Source of the DNA: Streptacidiphilus fuscans
Lineage (GTDB): Bacteria; Actinomycetota; Actinomycetes; Streptomycetales; Streptomycetaceae
DNA: 64,000 nucleotides
NCBI RefSeq assembly: GCF_015690355.1
Contig: NZ_JADPRT010000012.1
Span: 1-64,000, forward strand
Reading direction: 5' to 3'
A program made the translations under genes and the position numbers. The notes under the pieces were generated by a model. The model searched no databases and was not told the DNA's origin. It worked only from the letters and a program-made list of their open reading frames with translations. Shown piece after piece: positions 52,648-60,775 of this stretch; position 1 is the stretch's first letter; every line of letters begins with the position of its first letter.

Positions 52648-53553
52648 TCACCCGGGCGTGTGAACGAAGCGGCTGAGCGTCACCGACGCGGTGACCTCGA
52701 CCGGGTCCGGCAGCGCGGCGATCCGTGCCACCAGCGCGTCGGCGTCGGTGTGCCAGGCGCTCGGGCCCATGCCGACGACGGTGGCGACCTCGGCATGGGA
52801 GAGCCGGACACCGAACGTCAACTCCCGTGCGCCCGCCGGGGAGAGATGCGGCACCAGGGTGCGCGCCAGCCGTTCGTCTTTGCGGTCGTCGACGCCGAGC
52901 AGACCCAACTCGCCCACCAGCTCCCGCAGATGCTTCGGCGTCGGCGAGACGACCAGCAGTTCGCCGCCCGGCCGCAGCACCCGCCGGATCTCCTCGCCGC
53001 GGCGCGGCGCGAAGACGTTGAGCACCACGTCGGCGACGCCGTCGCGCAGCGGGAGCGGCTTCCAGGCGTCGCAGACCACGGCCGCCGCGCGCGGATGCGC
53101 CTTGGCGGCGCGGCGGAGCGCGAACTTGGAGATGTCGAGGGCGAGTCCGGTCGCCCCGGGCACGGCGTCGAGAACGGCGGCCAGGTAGTGGCCGGTGCCC
53201 GCGCCCAGGTCGACGACGCGTCCGGCCCGGTCCTCGCGAACCCCCGCCTCACCGACCGTCTCACCGACCGCCGCTCGGACCGCCTCGGCGAGGGCGGTCG
53301 CGATGGGCGCGTAGTGGCCCGCGCCCAGGAAGTCGACGCGGGCGGCGACCATCGCGGTGGTGTCGCCGGTGCCGGTGTGGGCGCCGCCGGGCAGCAGGTT
53401 GGCATAGCCCTGCTTGGCGACGTCGAAGCTGTGGCGCGCCGGGCAGCGCAGCGCGCCGCCGTCCTGAGCGAGCGTCAGTTCCTGGGCACAGACGGGGCAG
53501 TGCAGCCACGCGGCGACGCGCTGCAGTGCGGGGTTCACGGAGGTGGTGGGCAT
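52648..53553 (-). CDS. RlmA-like 23S rRNA (guanine-N1) methyltransferase
   Basis: 301 aa from ATG 53553; the frame upstream is translated toxin-gene shadow. The zinc-binding start is LHCPVCAQELTLAQDGGALR followed by CPARHSFD. The segment YANLLPGG is an RlmA/TlrB signature. The SAM-binding motif is VVDLGAGTGHYLAAVLD. Relatives methylate G745 or G748 of 23S rRNA, and TlrB (G748) confers tylosin resistance. Which position is modified here cannot be read from sequence alone. It follows the toxin gene by 16 bp. Confidence 0.88.
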   Translation of the reverse strand: MPTTSVNPALQRVAAWLHCPVCAQELTLAQDGGALRCPARHSFDVAKQGYANLLPGGAHTGTGDTTAMVAARVDFLGAGHYAPIATALAEAVRAAVGETVGEAGVREDRAGRVVDLGAGTGHYLAAVLDAVPGATGLALDISKFALRRAAKAHPRAAAVVCDAWKPLPLRDGVADVVLNVFAPRRGEEIRRVLRPGGELLVVSPTPKHLRELVGELGLLGVDDRKDERLARTLVPHLSPAGARELTFGVRLSHAEVATVVGMGPSAWHTDADALVARIAALPDPVEVTASVTLSRFVHTPG

Positions 53554-53569
53554 GGGTGGTTCGGCTCGC

Positions 53570-54097
53570 TCAGTTCCCGGCCCCGCCATCGGCGCTGCCG
53601 TGTCCGTCGTCGTCCCGGCGGTCCTCGTCGTCCGGGCCGAGATCGTCATCATCGTCGTCGTCTTCGTCATCGTCGTCATCGGAGCCCTCGTCCCCGGCCC
53701 CGATCGACTCCTGGTCGGGAGCCTGGTCGACGACCCAGCCCGCAAGCCGCTCGGCCGTGCCCGCGACGCCGAGGCGGCCGTCGCGCAGCGCCCGGGCCAG
53801 CGAGCGCATCTCGCGGGTCGTGGTGGCCACCGTCGCGCCGCCCGCCACCAGGTAGGCGAAGGCCACGGCGGTGGCGAAGAGTTCGTTGTTGCGCTCCAGC
53901 GCGGGCACCCGGATCAGCTGGTGCATCAGCGCGGCGGCGCGGTCCTCGGGCTCGGGGTAGACGAGGACGTCGAAGATCTCCGCCTGATGCCGGGTCACCG
54001 CTGCGACCAACGCGCCGTAGTCGGTGACCCGGGGGTCGCCAGGTGTGTACTGCTCGGCGACCATGAGCAGCCAGGACAGATCGATCTCGATGTTCAA
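53570..54097 (-). CDS. Fic/Doc-like toxin component with poly-Asp tail
   Basis: 175 aa from ATG 54097, overlapping the antitoxin stop (ATGA). Residues 1-120 are the compact Doc-like fold annotated in streptomycetes as fic-family toxin (IDLSWLLMVAEQYTPGDPRV; LMHQLIRVPALERNNELFAT). The canonical Fic motif HPFxDGNKR is only faintly visible as HQLIRVPALERNN, so AMPylation or phosphorylation activity is doubtful. The last 50 residues are almost all Asp/Glu. Such a tail could mimic nucleic acid or stabilise the complex; this is speculation. Confidence 0.75.
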   Translation of the reverse strand: MNIEIDLSWLLMVAEQYTPGDPRVTDYGALVAAVTRHQAEIFDVLVYPEPEDRAAALMHQLIRVPALERNNELFATAVAFAYLVAGGATVATTTREMRSLARALRDGRLGVAGTAERLAGWVVDQAPDQESIGAGDEGSDDDDDEDDDDDDDLGPDDEDRRDDDGHGSADGGAGN

Positions 54098-54330
54098 CGG
54101 CGCGTCCCCGCGCCCTCTCGCTCGCCACCGAACTCGGCGAGGAAGACGGACTCGTACTCCTTCATGAACTGTGCGGCGGCGTCCACAAAAGCGCGTCCGG
54201 TCTCGCCCATGTCCTGTTGGACCAGCTTCTCGATGTACTGGTTCATGCTGATCCCCTCCTGTTCCGCGCGGGCCCGGGCGACCTCCGCCGTGGCGACGTC
54301 AACCCGGACGTTCAGCTGCCTTTTACTCAT
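54094..54330 (-). CDS. Ribbon-helix-helix (CopG-type) antitoxin
   Basis: 78 aa from ATG 54330. KRQLNVRVDVATAEVARARA followed by EQEGISMNQYIEKLVQQDM is a ribbon-helix-helix unit; the C-terminal helix (AFVDAAAQFMKEYESVFLAE) likely wraps the toxin. It represses its own operon through the direct repeats at 54339-54360. Translationally coupled to the Fic-like toxin. Confidence 0.85.
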   Translation of the reverse strand: MSKRQLNVRVDVATAEVARARAEQEGISMNQYIEKLVQQDMGETGRAFVDAAAQFMKEYESVFLAEFGGEREGAGTRR

Positions 54331-54336
54331 AGCTTG

Positions 54337-54360
54337 AAGCTAGCGCGATTCCGCTAGCGC
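54337..54360 (-). promoter_or_regulatory. Promoter/operator of the RHH-Fic module
   Basis: GCTAGCGC occurs twice (54339-54346, 54353-54360) at 14-bp period, fitting RHH dimer binding. On the minus strand TAGCTT (54342-54337) lies six bases before ATG 54330, so the transcript appears leaderless and the operator covers the -10. Confidence 0.6.
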
Positions 54361-54497
54361 AGGAAGGGGTATCAACATGGTCATTTCCGGACACACCTCC
54401 GGACGCGGTCCGTGAGCGGTCGTTTCCGGACAGTTCCGAGCCGCTGTGGAGAACTCATTCCCCGCCGACGGGCTCGAGAACCCACGAGACCGACCAG

Positions 54498-54761
54498 CTA
54501 GCGCTCGTAGTGGTAACGGCACGCGATGACGTGAATGACATCCTGGTCGTCGACACGGTAGACGAGCCGGTGCTCAGCATTGATGCGCCGCGACCAGTAG
54601 CCGGCGAACTCGTGCCGCAGCGGCTCGGGCTTTCCGATACCCTCATTGCCATTGCGGTCGATGTCGGCGATCAGTTGGTTGATCCGCTTGAGCAGCTTGC
54701 GGTCGTTGACCTGCCACCACAGGTAGTCCTGCCAGGCCTGCTCGACGAAGAGGACCTTCAC
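54498..54761 (-). CDS. yoeB: YoeB/Txe-family mRNA interferase toxin
   Basis: 87 aa, the usual length. KVLFVEQAWQDYLWWQVNDR at the start, LLKRINQLIADI, GIGKPEPL, then SRRINAEHRLVYRV and HVIACRYHYER are YoeB hallmarks; the C-terminal His-Tyr pair and the Glu/Arg of the catalytic site (EHRLVYR) are present. It cleaves ribosome-bound mRNA. Its start overlaps the yefM stop (ATGA-type, 54758-54761). Confidence 0.95.
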   Translation of the reverse strand: MKVLFVEQAWQDYLWWQVNDRKLLKRINQLIADIDRNGNEGIGKPEPLRHEFAGYWSRRINAEHRLVYRVDDQDVIHVIACRYHYER

Positions 54762-55039
54762 ACGACACCCCGCCCGGGGTCACCCTCGGGGTCGACCAAC
54801 TCGTGCAGCACTCCCGCACCGGACCGATCTCCCGCGATGGCCTCACGCAAGCGGTCGGCATTCGCCGGGGAGCGCATGAGGTAGTCGGTCTCCTTGAGCG
54901 ACTCGTACTCGGCCAAGGGGACGACCACGACCGGCTCGTGTCCGGCACGAGTAATCACGAGCTCCTCGGCGTCGCTCTCGACAGCATCGAGAGCGGCTGC
55001 GAAGTTCCGCCGCGTCTCCGTGAAACTCATCATCTTCAT
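54758..55039 (-). CDS. yefM: YefM/Phd-family antitoxin
   Basis: 93 aa from ATG 55039 (ATG 55030 or ATG 55033-type inner starts are possible). MSFTETRRNFAAALDAVESD, then EELVITRAGHEPVVVVPLAE and YESLKETDYLMRSPANADRL is a textbook YefM. It neutralises YoeB and autorepresses at TGTACA repeats just upstream. The C-terminal extension (HELVDPEGDPGRGVV) is slightly longer than usual. Confidence 0.94.
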   Translation of the reverse strand: MKMMSFTETRRNFAAALDAVESDAEELVITRAGHEPVVVVPLAEYESLKETDYLMRSPANADRLREAIAGDRSGAGVLHELVDPEGDPGRGVV

Positions 55040-55040
55040 G

Positions 55041-55060
55041 ATGTACAGAATAATGTACAG
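55041..55060. promoter_or_regulatory. YefM operator: two ATGTACAG repeats
   Basis: ATGTACAG occurs at 55041-55048 and 55053-55060. TGTACA hexamers are the known core recognition element of YefM-YoeB operators in E. coli. Confidence 0.7.
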
Positions 55061-55403
55061 GAGCACATGGGGCAATGAGCATCCCCGCCGACGTCGCTCA
55101 GCCGCGAACGCGGACACTCTCGACTGCTTCACGACCATCGGCGAGCTGCCGAGGCGGTGATGCATACAGCGCGCCTCGTGCCCTGCTGTGAGCAGCGTGC
55201 ACGAGCCGTAGTCACAACATGTTCGAGTCCGGCATGAAACTCATGAGCGTCCTCCGAACCGTGTCTGCTGCCCAGCGCTACCGACGGGATCGCGTTTGAG
55301 GCGGTGTACACGATCACATGGCGGCCACGCCTCCGCGTGCCTCCCACGTGCAGGAAGCGCTACGTACCCCGCATTCATGCCATCACTGCTGAGACGGCAG
55401 GCC
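55061..55403. other. Intergenic region without a supported gene
   Basis: About 340 bp upstream of yefM and downstream of the RNA methyltransferase. Composition is less GC-rich than coding DNA, and open frames here lack ribosome-binding sites and family likeness. It must hold the yefM promoter at its left end; nothing else was recognised. It may be the remains of the segment that brought in the toxin-antitoxin genes. Confidence 0.5.
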
Positions 55404-55436
55404 CCTTCGCCCTGTTCATGTGAGACAGGGCGAAGG
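55404..55436 (-). terminator. Terminator of the RNA methyltransferase gene
   Basis: A perfect 12-bp stem (55404-55415 with 55425-55436) with a 9-nt loop lies 33 bp after the stop. Confidence 0.7.
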
Positions 55437-55469
55437 AGTGCATTTCATGCGCACGCACATACGTGCTGG

Positions 55470-56897
55470 TCAAGCCTCCCCGCCGACGGGCTCCAGAATC
55501 GCCACGCACTCGAAGTGGTGCGTCATCGGGAACAGGTCGAACGCCCGCAGCCGGGCCGGGCGGTAGCCGGCTTCGGCAAAGAACTTCAGGTCGCGGCTGA
55601 GGGCCGCCGGGTCGCAGGCGACGTAGGCGATGCGGCGGGCGCCGAGACCGGCCAGGTGGGCGACGGTCTCGCGGCCGGCGCCGGCGCGCGGGGGGTCGAG
55701 GACGATCAGGTCGGTCTCGGTGATGCCGGTGCGCGGCAGCAGCCTCTCCACCTTGTCGCACTCGATCCGGACCCGCTTCTCGCCGATCAGGTCGGAGAGG
55801 TTGTGGCGGGCGTCCTCGACGGCCTGCTTGCTCGACTCGATGCCCAGCACCGCGCCGTACTCCCCGAGCCGCTCCGCCAGCGCGCCCGCGAACAGGCCGA
55901 CGCCGCAGTAGAGATCGAGCGCGTTCTCGCCCTCTCGCGGCTCCAGGCCGTCCAGCACCGCGTCGACCAGGGTCTGTGCGGCGGCCGGGTGGATCTGCCA
56001 GAAGCCGCCGTCGCTGACCCGCCAGGTCCGCTCCGCCGCGCGCTCGCGGACGAAGTTGCGGCCGTGGACGCGGTGCACGCCGCCGTGGTCGTCGATGCGC
56101 TGCACCGAGACCGGCCGGTCCAGCTCGACGATCGGCAGCCGACCGCCGGTGACCGGCGTCAGGATCACCGCGCGGTCGGACGAGCCGGTCGCGGCGATCG
56201 CCTCGACCGTGTCGATCTGCGGCCACTCGCGCTGCTCGATGCCCAGTTCCTGGACACCCGGGGCGGCGATCAGGCAGCGCTCGATCGGCACCACCTCGTG
56301 CGAGCGGTGGCGCCGCAGACCCGCCTTGCCCGTCTCCTGGTCCACCGCGTACTGGACCCGGGTGCGCCACGCGGGCACCTCGCCCGCCGGGAGCTTGTCG
56401 CCCGGGGCGGGCTCGACGCTGCCGTCCCAGCCCGCCTGCTCCGGCGTCAGACCGGCCAGCTTGGCCAGCTGTTCGGTCAGCACGGAGACCTTGAGCTTGC
56501 GCTGCGCGCCCGGCGTGGCGTGCTGCCAGTCACAGCCGCCACACAGGCCGGGGCCCGCGTACGGGCAGGGCGGGGTGACCCGCTCCTTGGCGGGCTCCAG
56601 CACCTCGACCGCGTCCGCGCGCAGGAAACGCGAGGTCTCGGTCCCGTCCGTCACCTCCGCGACCACCCGCTCGCCCGGCAGCGCGTGCCGGACGAAGAGC
56701 ACCCGGCCCTCGTGCCGGGCCACGCAGTGGCCGCCGTGGGCGACCGGGCCCACCTCGACCTCGTAGCGCTCACCGACGAGCGACGGCGAATCCGGCGCCC
56801 CGGAAGGGCGCGCGGCCGGACGTGCGCCGGAGCGCCCACCGGAGGCGGCGGGAGAGGCAGAGCGGGAGCGGGTGCGGGTGGTGCGGCGGGAGGTCAC
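55470..56897 (-). CDS. TrmA/RumA-like RNA (uracil-C5) methyltransferase with TRAM domain
   Basis: 475 aa. After a basic, Ser/Arg-rich leader the TRAM domain runs about 40-100 (ERYEVEVGPVAHGGHCVARH). Iron-sulfur cysteines are in CPYAGPGLCGGCDWQH plus a later Cys. The SAM site is NALDLYCGVGLFAGAL; the motif VLDPPRAGAG and the catalytic Cys in YVACDPAALSRDL complete it. It methylates uridine C5 in rRNA or tRNA. Its start overlaps the stop of the upstream transporter gene by 4 bp (56894-56897). Confidence 0.9.
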   Translation of the reverse strand: MTSRRTTRTRSRSASPAASGGRSGARPAARPSGAPDSPSLVGERYEVEVGPVAHGGHCVARHEGRVLFVRHALPGERVVAEVTDGTETSRFLRADAVEVLEPAKERVTPPCPYAGPGLCGGCDWQHATPGAQRKLKVSVLTEQLAKLAGLTPEQAGWDGSVEPAPGDKLPAGEVPAWRTRVQYAVDQETGKAGLRRHRSHEVVPIERCLIAAPGVQELGIEQREWPQIDTVEAIAATGSSDRAVILTPVTGGRLPIVELDRPVSVQRIDDHGGVHRVHGRNFVRERAAERTWRVSDGGFWQIHPAAAQTLVDAVLDGLEPREGENALDLYCGVGLFAGALAERLGEYGAVLGIESSKQAVEDARHNLSDLIGEKRVRIECDKVERLLPRTGITETDLIVLDPPRAGAGRETVAHLAGLGARRIAYVACDPAALSRDLKFFAEAGYRPARLRAFDLFPMTHHFECVAILEPVGGEA

Positions 56898-58975
56898 GCC
56901 TGATTGTCCTTAGCGGCTGCGGGTGCGGGCGTCGCGGAGGCGGCGGCAGTGGTGGTGGGCCGCTCCTCGCGGCGTCCGACGTCGCCGCGCCGGACCTGTC
57001 CCGGCGCGACCCACGGGCGCGGCTTGCGGCGGCGCTCGGAGGACTCCATCTGCCAGGGTACCGAGGTCACCATCACCCCGGGCTTGAAGAGCAGGCGGCC
57101 CTTGAGTCGCAGCGCGCTCTGGTTGTGCAGCAGGTGCTCGTACCAGTGACCGACGACGTACTCCGGGATGAAGACCGTGACCACGTCGCGCGGGTTGCGG
57201 CTGCGCAGCTGGCGCACGTGCTCCACGACCGGGCCGGTGATCTCGCGATAGGGCGAGTGCAGCACCTTGAGCGGGACGTCGATGCCGCGCCGGTCCCACT
57301 CCTCCTGCAGCGCCTTGGTGTCGACCGGGTCGACGTCGACGGTGACCGCCTCCAGCCGGGCCGAGCCGCGCGAGGAGAGCTGGGCGTAGGCGAGCGCCCG
57401 CAGGGTGGGCTTGTGCAGCTTGGAGACCAGCACCACGCTGTGGATCTGGGCGGGCAGCGCCTCTTCCTCGTCCTCGGCGTCGTCCAGCGCGAGCTCCGCC
57501 GACACCCGGGTGTAGTGGCGGTTGATCGCCTTCATCAGCACGAAGAAGACCACCATCAGCAGGCAGGACATCCACGCGCCGGACATGAACTTGGTGGAGA
57601 GCACGACCACCAGCACGCAGGCGGTGCAGGTGAGGCCGATCGCGTTGATCACCCGGCTGCGCATCATCTTGCGGCGCGCTGCCGGGTCCGTCTCGGTCTT
57701 CAGCAGCCTGGTCCAGTGCCGGATCATGCCGGTCTGGCTCATGTTGAAGGAGACGAAGACGCCGATGATGTAGAGCTGGATCAGCCGGTTCGGGTCGGCG
57801 CCGTAGCCGATGATGAAGACGATCGCCACGCCCGCCAGCAGGATGATGCCGTTGGAGAACGCCAGCCGGTCACCGCGGGTGTGCAGCTGACGCGGCAGGT
57901 AGCGGTCCTGCGCGAGGATCGAGCCGAGCACCGGGAAGCCGTTGAAGGCCGTGTTGGCGGCCAGCACCAGGATCAGGCCGGTGACGGCGGCGATGAAGTA
58001 GAAGCCGGGCGTGAAGTTGGAGAAGATCGCCTGCGAGATCTGCGCGATCGCGGTCTTCTGCTGGTAGCCGGCCGGTGCGCCGATCAGCTGGGCCGGGTTC
58101 TCGGCCATCTTCAGGCCGGTCAGGTTGCCCATCCAGATGATGCCTATCAGCATCGTCACCGCGATCACGGCCATCATCAACAGCGTGGTCGCGGCGTTCC
58201 TGCTCTTGGGCTTGCGGAAGGCGGGCACACCGTTGCTGATCGCCTCGACACCGGTCAGCGCGGCGCAGCCGGAGGAGAAGGTCTTGAGCAGCAGCAGGAT
58301 CAGGGCGATTCCGGTCGGGTCCACGTGCCCGGCCTCGGGCACCAGGTGGAAGCCGGCGCTGGCCGCCTGCATGTGCTGGCCGAAGCCGAAGTCGCGTACC
58401 GCCGCCCAGATCATCAGCAGGAAGATCCCGCCCATGAACCCGTAGGTGGGGATGGCGAACGCCGTACCGGACTCACGGACGCCGCGCAGGTTCATGCCCA
58501 TCAGCACGAGGACCAGCACCACCGAGATCAGCACCTCGTGGCCGTGCAGCCAGGGCACCGCGGAGACAATGTTGGCCACGCCGGAGGTGGTCGACACGGC
58601 CACGGTCAGCACGTAGTCGACCAGCAGCGCGGAGGCGACGGTCAGACCGGCGTTGCCGCCCAGGTTGACCGTGGCGACCTCGTAGTCACCGCCGCCGCTG
58701 GGGTAAGCGTGCACGTTCTGGCGGTAGGACGCGACGACCACGAGCATCACCAGGGCCACCACCGCCCCGATCCACCAGGAGAAGTGGAGCGTGGCGATGC
58801 CCGCCACCGACAGCGTGAGGAAGATCTGCTCGGGGGCGTAGGCGACCGAGGAGAGCGCGTCGGAGGCGAAGACCGGCAGCGCGATCCTCTTGGGCAGCAG
58901 CGTCTCTCCGAGCTTGTCGCTCTGCAGCGCTCGGCCGATAAGGATGCGCTTCGGCAGGTCAGTGAGTTTTGGCAC
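56894..58975 (-). CDS. KimA-like APC-superfamily potassium transporter
   Basis: 693 aa from GTG 58975 (VPKLTDLPKRILIGRAL); longer frames cross the promoter. There are about twelve membrane segments and a cytosolic C-terminal half. The start KRILIGRALQSDKLGETLLP and FASDALSSVAYAPEQIFLTL closely resemble Bacillus KimA (KRFLIGKPLKS..., SSDALSSVAYGPEQI), a c-di-AMP-regulated K+/H+ symporter, rather than an amino acid permease, which is the usual database label. Divergent TrkA/Ceo genes and nearby kdpDE support a potassium role. The last 50 residues are Arg, then Ala/Pro/Thr-rich. Confidence 0.82.
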   Translation of the reverse strand: MPKLTDLPKRILIGRALQSDKLGETLLPKRIALPVFASDALSSVAYAPEQIFLTLSVAGIATLHFSWWIGAVVALVMLVVVASYRQNVHAYPSGGGDYEVATVNLGGNAGLTVASALLVDYVLTVAVSTTSGVANIVSAVPWLHGHEVLISVVLVLVLMGMNLRGVRESGTAFAIPTYGFMGGIFLLMIWAAVRDFGFGQHMQAASAGFHLVPEAGHVDPTGIALILLLLKTFSSGCAALTGVEAISNGVPAFRKPKSRNAATTLLMMAVIAVTMLIGIIWMGNLTGLKMAENPAQLIGAPAGYQQKTAIAQISQAIFSNFTPGFYFIAAVTGLILVLAANTAFNGFPVLGSILAQDRYLPRQLHTRGDRLAFSNGIILLAGVAIVFIIGYGADPNRLIQLYIIGVFVSFNMSQTGMIRHWTRLLKTETDPAARRKMMRSRVINAIGLTCTACVLVVVLSTKFMSGAWMSCLLMVVFFVLMKAINRHYTRVSAELALDDAEDEEEALPAQIHSVVLVSKLHKPTLRALAYAQLSSRGSARLEAVTVDVDPVDTKALQEEWDRRGIDVPLKVLHSPYREITGPVVEHVRQLRSRNPRDVVTVFIPEYVVGHWYEHLLHNQSALRLKGRLLFKPGVMVTSVPWQMESSERRRKPRPWVAPGQVRRGDVGRREERPTTTAAASATPAPAAAKDNQA

Positions 58976-58982
58976 GAGGAGG

Positions 58983-58988
58983 ATCGTA
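58983..58988 (-). promoter_or_regulatory. -10 box of the KimA-like gene, apparently leaderless
   Basis: On the minus strand TACGAT (58988-58983) lies seven bases before GTG 58975, and the interval CCTCCTC has no ribosome-binding site, so transcription probably begins at the start codon. Confidence 0.5.
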
Positions 58989-59221
58989 GAGGGTCTCCCA
59001 GGTTCGCAGGCAGGGAGCCCGCAAAATGACCCGGTTCGTAGGTACCGCACCCCTTTCACCTGCGGTGACGTGCGACGGACGACCGCTGGTGATTCTGTGC
59101 GGTGCTTGTGCCGGGTACATACAAAACCGCCTCGGGGGTGCCACCCTGGTGACAAGAGCGCGTTAAGAGGCTGTCACTATCGAGCACTGACACACCGAGA
59201 CACCGAACCGGAAGGACGGTC

Positions 59222-59884
59222 GTGCACATCGTCATCATGGGATGCGGACGCGTGGGATCCTCCCTCGCGCGCGCCCTGGAGAAGCAGGGTCACTCGGTCG
59301 CGGTGGTCGACCAGGACCCCACGGCGTTCCGCCGTCTCGGTTCGGACTTCGCAGGCAAGCGGGTGACCGGGGTCGGCTTCGACCAGGACACCCTTCGCGA
59401 TGCGGGGATCGAGCAGGCCGGTGCGTTCGCCGCGGTCAGCAGCGGTGACAACTCCAACATCATCGCCGCGCGCGTGGCCCGGGAGAACTTCGGCGTCGAG
59501 AACGTCGCCGCCCGGATCTACGACCCGCGCCGCGCCGAGGTCTACGAGCGCCTGGGCATCCCGACGGTGGCAACCGTCCGCTGGACGGCCGACCAGATGC
59601 TGCGCCGTCTCCTCCCGTCCGGCGTCGAGCCGCACTGGCAGGACCCGAGCGGCGCGGTCCAGCTGGCCGAGGTCCCCGTCTCCGCCTCCTGGATCGGCGA
59701 GCGCGTCGGCAAGCTGGAGGACGCCGCGCCGGTGCGCGTCGCCTTCGTGACCCGGCTCGGCCAGGGCCAGCTGCCCACCCCGGACCTGGTCCTGCAGGAG
59801 GGCGACCTGGTGCACATGATGATGCGCACCGCCGACCTGGACGCCGTCGAGGCGGTCTTCGCGAAGGGCCCGGAGGAGCACTGA
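59222..59884 (+). CDS. ceoB: TrkA-family potassium uptake regulatory protein
   Basis: 220 aa from GTG 59222 (GGAAGG upstream). RCK_N domain: MHIVIMGCGRVGSSLARALE binds NAD(H); GVGFDQDTLRDAGIEQAGAF and SSGDNSNIIAARVAR follow. An RCK_C domain fills the last 80 residues. It should gate a Trk/Ktr-type channel or the adjacent transporter in the cytoplasm. Its stop overlaps the next start by one base; the KimA-like gene is divergent. Confidence 0.92.
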   Translation: MHIVIMGCGRVGSSLARALEKQGHSVAVVDQDPTAFRRLGSDFAGKRVTGVGFDQDTLRDAGIEQAGAFAAVSSGDNSNIIAARVARENFGVENVAARIYDPRRAEVYERLGIPTVATVRWTADQMLRRLLPSGVEPHWQDPSGAVQLAEVPVSASWIGERVGKLEDAAPVRVAFVTRLGQGQLPTPDLVLQEGDLVHMMMRTADLDAVEAVFAKGPEEH

Positions 59885-60549
59885 TGCGGGTAGCAATCGC
59901 CGGAGCGGGCGCGGTGGGCCGCTCCATCGCCGGAGAGCTCCTGGAGAACGGCCACGAGGTCCTCCTCGTGGACAAGAACCCGAAGTCCATCTCGGTCGAG
60001 CGGGTCCCCCAGGCGGAGTGGCTGCTGGCCGACGCCTGCGAGATCACCGCCCTGGACGAGGCGGCCCTGCAGCGCTGCAACGTGGTGATCGCGGCGACGG
60101 GTGACGACAAGGTCAACCTGGTGGTCTCGCTGCTGGCGAAGACCGAGTACGGCGTCCCGCGGGTCGTCGCCCGGGTCAACAACCCGAAGAACGAGTGGCT
60201 CTTCAACGAGGCCTGGGGCGTGGACGTCGCCGTCTCCACGCCGCGCCTGATGTCGGCGCTGGTCGAGGAGGCCGTCAGCGTCGGCGACCTGGTCCGCCTG
60301 ATGCGTTTCAGCCAGGGCGACGCGAACCTCGTCGAGCTGACGCTCGCTGCGGACGGTCCGCACGTCGGCACCCAGGTCAAGGCGATCGCCTGGCCGGACG
60401 ACACGGCCCTGGTCACCATCATCCGCGAGGGCCGCGTGCTGGTGCCGTCCGGCAGCGACACCCTCGAGGGCGGCGACGAACTCCTGTTCGTCGCGACGGC
60501 CGAGCGTGAGGCGGAGCTGGAGGCGCTGCTCTCGCCCTCGGCGAGCTGA
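59884..60549 (+). CDS. ceoC: TrkA-family potassium uptake protein, second subunit
   Basis: 221 aa from ATG 59884 (TGATG overlap). RVAIAGAGAVGRSIAGELLE is the NAD-binding start of RCK_N; CEITALDEAALQRCNVVIAA and an RCK_C domain (LAADGPHVGTQVKAIAWPDD) follow. With CeoB it forms the two-protein TrkA arrangement known from actinobacteria. A strong terminator follows. Confidence 0.92.
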   Translation: MRVAIAGAGAVGRSIAGELLENGHEVLLVDKNPKSISVERVPQAEWLLADACEITALDEAALQRCNVVIAATGDDKVNLVVSLLAKTEYGVPRVVARVNNPKNEWLFNEAWGVDVAVSTPRLMSALVEEAVSVGDLVRLMRFSQGDANLVELTLAADGPHVGTQVKAIAWPDDTALVTIIREGRVLVPSGSDTLEGGDELLFVATAEREAELEALLSPSAS

Positions 60550-60565
60550 GCGTTCGCAGGCTACA

Positions 60566-60602
60566 GAAGCGGTCGCAGGCCTGTCCGGCCTGCGGCCGCT
60601 TC
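60566..60602 (+). terminator. ceoBC terminator
   Basis: A 16-bp stem with one wobble (60566-60581 with 60587-60602), a 5-nt loop and a following GGCATTTT make a good intrinsic terminator 16 bp after ceoC. Confidence 0.85.
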
Positions 60603-60637
60603 GGCATTTTCACGTAGGTGAGCGTGTGCTGCCGGGG

Positions 60638-60775
60638 GTAGTTGCAGTCACCTCAGGGGCGCGAGGAACTGCGCGACAAGCCACCCATGCAGGTAGAGCC
60701 CCGAACGCGCCGGGCCATCCGCTCATCAGTGGTTTCTCGCGCCGTTCCCCGCGCCCCTGGATAGTGCAGCTAACT
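60638..60775. repeat. Dispersed palindromic intergenic repeat, copy 4
   Basis: Left arm GTAGTTGCAGTCACCTCAGG, then GGCGCGAGGAACTGCGCGAC; right arm CCGTTCCCCGCGCCCCTGGA, then TAGTGCAGCTAAC. The core CCATCCGCTCATCAGTGG matches copy 1. It lies between convergent ceoC and DUF3159 genes and includes the DUF3159 stop. Confidence 0.85.

Noticed and set aside
55129..55347. 72-aa open frame in the gap upstream of yefM
   Set aside because: No ribosome-binding site, no family likeness and no codon-position GC pattern.
56894..58975. Amino acid permease
   Set aside because: The APC fold is shared, but the N-terminal signatures and potassium-gene context fit KimA better; kept only as a fallback label.
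58976..59221. c-di-AMP (ydaO) riboswitch upstream of the KimA-like gene
   Set aside because: The gene appears leaderless, leaving no room for a riboswitch in its transcript, and I could not recognise the ydaO consensus.
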